DNA of 64,000 nucleotides, taken from Trochalopteron elliotii (taxonomy: Eukaryota > Chordata > Aves > Passeriformes > Leiothrichidae). Under the pieces are notes generated by a model. The model made no database searches and was not told the DNA's origin. It worked only from the letters and a program-made list of their open reading frames with translations. Each line of letters starts with the position of its first letter. The first letter of the stretch is position 1. A program made the translations under genes and the position numbers. Of this stretch, positions 62,712 to 64,000 are shown one piece after another. Where the stretch lies: assembly GCA_024734555.1 (NCBI GenBank), contig JANPWX010000247.1, forward strand, positions 3,940,853 through 4,004,852, given 5' to 3'.

Positions 62712-64000
62712 AAATAAAAAATTTATCTGTGTTTTATTAGTCCAAGCAAAATCTAAACAGAGATCCTTATCAAGTTCCTAGCTCAATTCATTCACCTCTG
62801 TTTCCTACAAAACTTCAATCTCCCCATCCAAGAGCTCTTCTTAACCCATCCCTGATGAAGGTCTACCTTATTCTTCTCTGGTATACTTAGTGCAGGATTT
62901 CATTCCAGCTGGCCCAGCTCATTACACTCACCAGTGTTCGAATGAAGATAGCCATATCACAAAGGGACCAATTTTCATTGCATCATTCAAATCATTGGTG
63001 TCTCCACTGCTTATCCATCACTAGAAAATTCATCATCCCCAATTAGAAGCCTGGCTGCTTGTACATCACACTGTATGTTTGAAAATGACATTATTTATAA
63101 CATGTTCCCCCACAACTTTTGGCTAACAAACAGGCTCTCAGGGGAAACCAAATTGACAGGGTTGGAACCTAGATAATAAAAGCTTAATTATTATAAGCAA
63201 TGATGATATTTAATAATTGCCATCTCACTGGGAACAATTTCGAAGAAGAATCACTTTTACTTCATTACAATGTGTGAGTGATGATACTAATAAAAGCTCA
63301 CATGAGGAACTCCCAGCCTGCTTCCCACAACAAACATTAATTACTGTTCCACAAAATGCCAAAGCTGGGAAGTCAATGAGCAAGGGTTTTAGTTGTGCTT
63401 GGCTCGATTATGCGCTCACTGTAATATAAGAGATAATAAAGAAAATCAGGGGCTACTACCTACAGGGTGAGGGAGAGTCATGGATGGTCCATTCTTTCAA
63501 AGTAAGGAAAACAAAGCCAGCCTAAATAGACCTATTCTCTGGAAGTGATGAAAGTAGCAAGCTTAGCAAATTAATTGCCTTTACAATTAATAACTTCACA
63601 CTTCCTTCTTTCCTTTTTCCCCAGCTTAGCAGACATGTGACTAATGATGTTTTCTCTCCCATCAAATTGGAGAATAAACATAAGTCCTTTTAGTGTGAGA
63701 TGTAGGCTGGAAATTAAAGCCTGCTATTGTGAGTACTGAAGGCAGGGAAAGAAGTCCAACAGGAACAGATAGGACTTACTTCAAAGCCTGATTCAAATGT
63801 CCTGTTAAGTAAAGTGGAAGCTATCAGTAAATTGGAAGCTATCTGTTTCTTTCCTTGATTCGAAGTAAATTTGGCTTATTGGGTGGGGAGTGGCACAGGG
63901 CTACCTAAAAATTTTAGTTACATTTGCTTAAAAAAGAAAATCAGGCAGATTTCTTAATGCTGTACTGGTTTTGTTAATTTTGAAATATTTGTTTTCTTAT
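62712..64000. other. AT-rich unique sequence, no gene recognised
   Basis: Strong donor-like words occur on the minus strand at about 62932 (ACACTG|GTGAGTG) and 63779 (TTTGAA|GTAAGTCC), but neither gives an exon that joins in frame to the candidate downstream. A short direct repeat TGGAAGCTATC occurs at about 63816 and 63834. About 63180-63440 is rich in TAAT words and could be non-coding regulatory DNA. Nothing else was seen. Confidence 0.45.

Noticed and set aside
62933..63020. Possible further upstream minus-strand exon ending ACACTG|GTGAGTG
   Set aside because: Joining its end to the 62699 acceptor in the open frame creates a TGA across the junction, so it does not extend the candidate gene.
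63779..63802. Minus-strand donor TTTGAA|GTAAGT with acceptor 22 bp upstream
   Set aside because: It would be a 22-bp microexon with no supporting frame.

Overview
The window looks like a gene-poor, AT-rich stretch of a vertebrate genome, most probably a bird (a non-avian reptile is not excluded). The evidence is the repeats. A 1.6 kb minus-strand CR1 LINE fragment carries the CR1 reverse transcriptase tail, the typical 3' end and the short AATTCTAT-like 3' terminal repeats, and there is a second CR1 3' end on the plus strand. At least one solo LTR, and one LTR cut by the window edge, resemble avian endogenous-retrovirus LTRs. No bacterial gene organisation, operon, CRISPR array, tRNA or rRNA was seen. 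I recognise no functional protein-coding gene. Nearly all short open frames look like chance frames in intergenic or intronic DNA.

Layout. 1-294: probable minus-strand LTR truncated by the window start. 295-11528: unique AT-rich DNA containing a 12-bp hairpin (4339-4368) and a 95-bp inverted repeat with a 385-bp spacer (5521-6095), the best structural oddity here. 11529-13120: degenerate CR1. 13121-33630: unique DNA with a small CpG cluster (20713-20740), a compound microsatellite (21487-21616), a GC-richer patch (22560-23230), a strong G-quadruplex motif (26016-26039) and a G-rich/(GTT)n patch (28246-28326). 33635-34828: a (GT)n tract, a bulged hairpin, and a block with the longest open frames of the window on both strands. 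34829-54635: unique DNA with small tandem duplications and a possible ancient reverse transcriptase relic (52345-52520). 54636-55008: plus-strand CR1 3' end. 55009-60219: unique DNA.

The right end, 60220-62700, holds a clean solo LTR (61871-62406) with TGT...ACA ends and a GAAAT target-site duplication. It lies between two minus-strand exon-like segments (62558-62699 and 60753-60664) that agree in splice phase and are followed by an AATAAA signal. If those exons are real, the window covers the 3' end of an unrecognised minus-strand transcript with the solo LTR inside its last intron. This is the only place where a gene model can be argued, and it remains weak.

Nothing in the sequence points to a cooperating set of genes. 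The interest lies in repeats and in structure-forming DNA.
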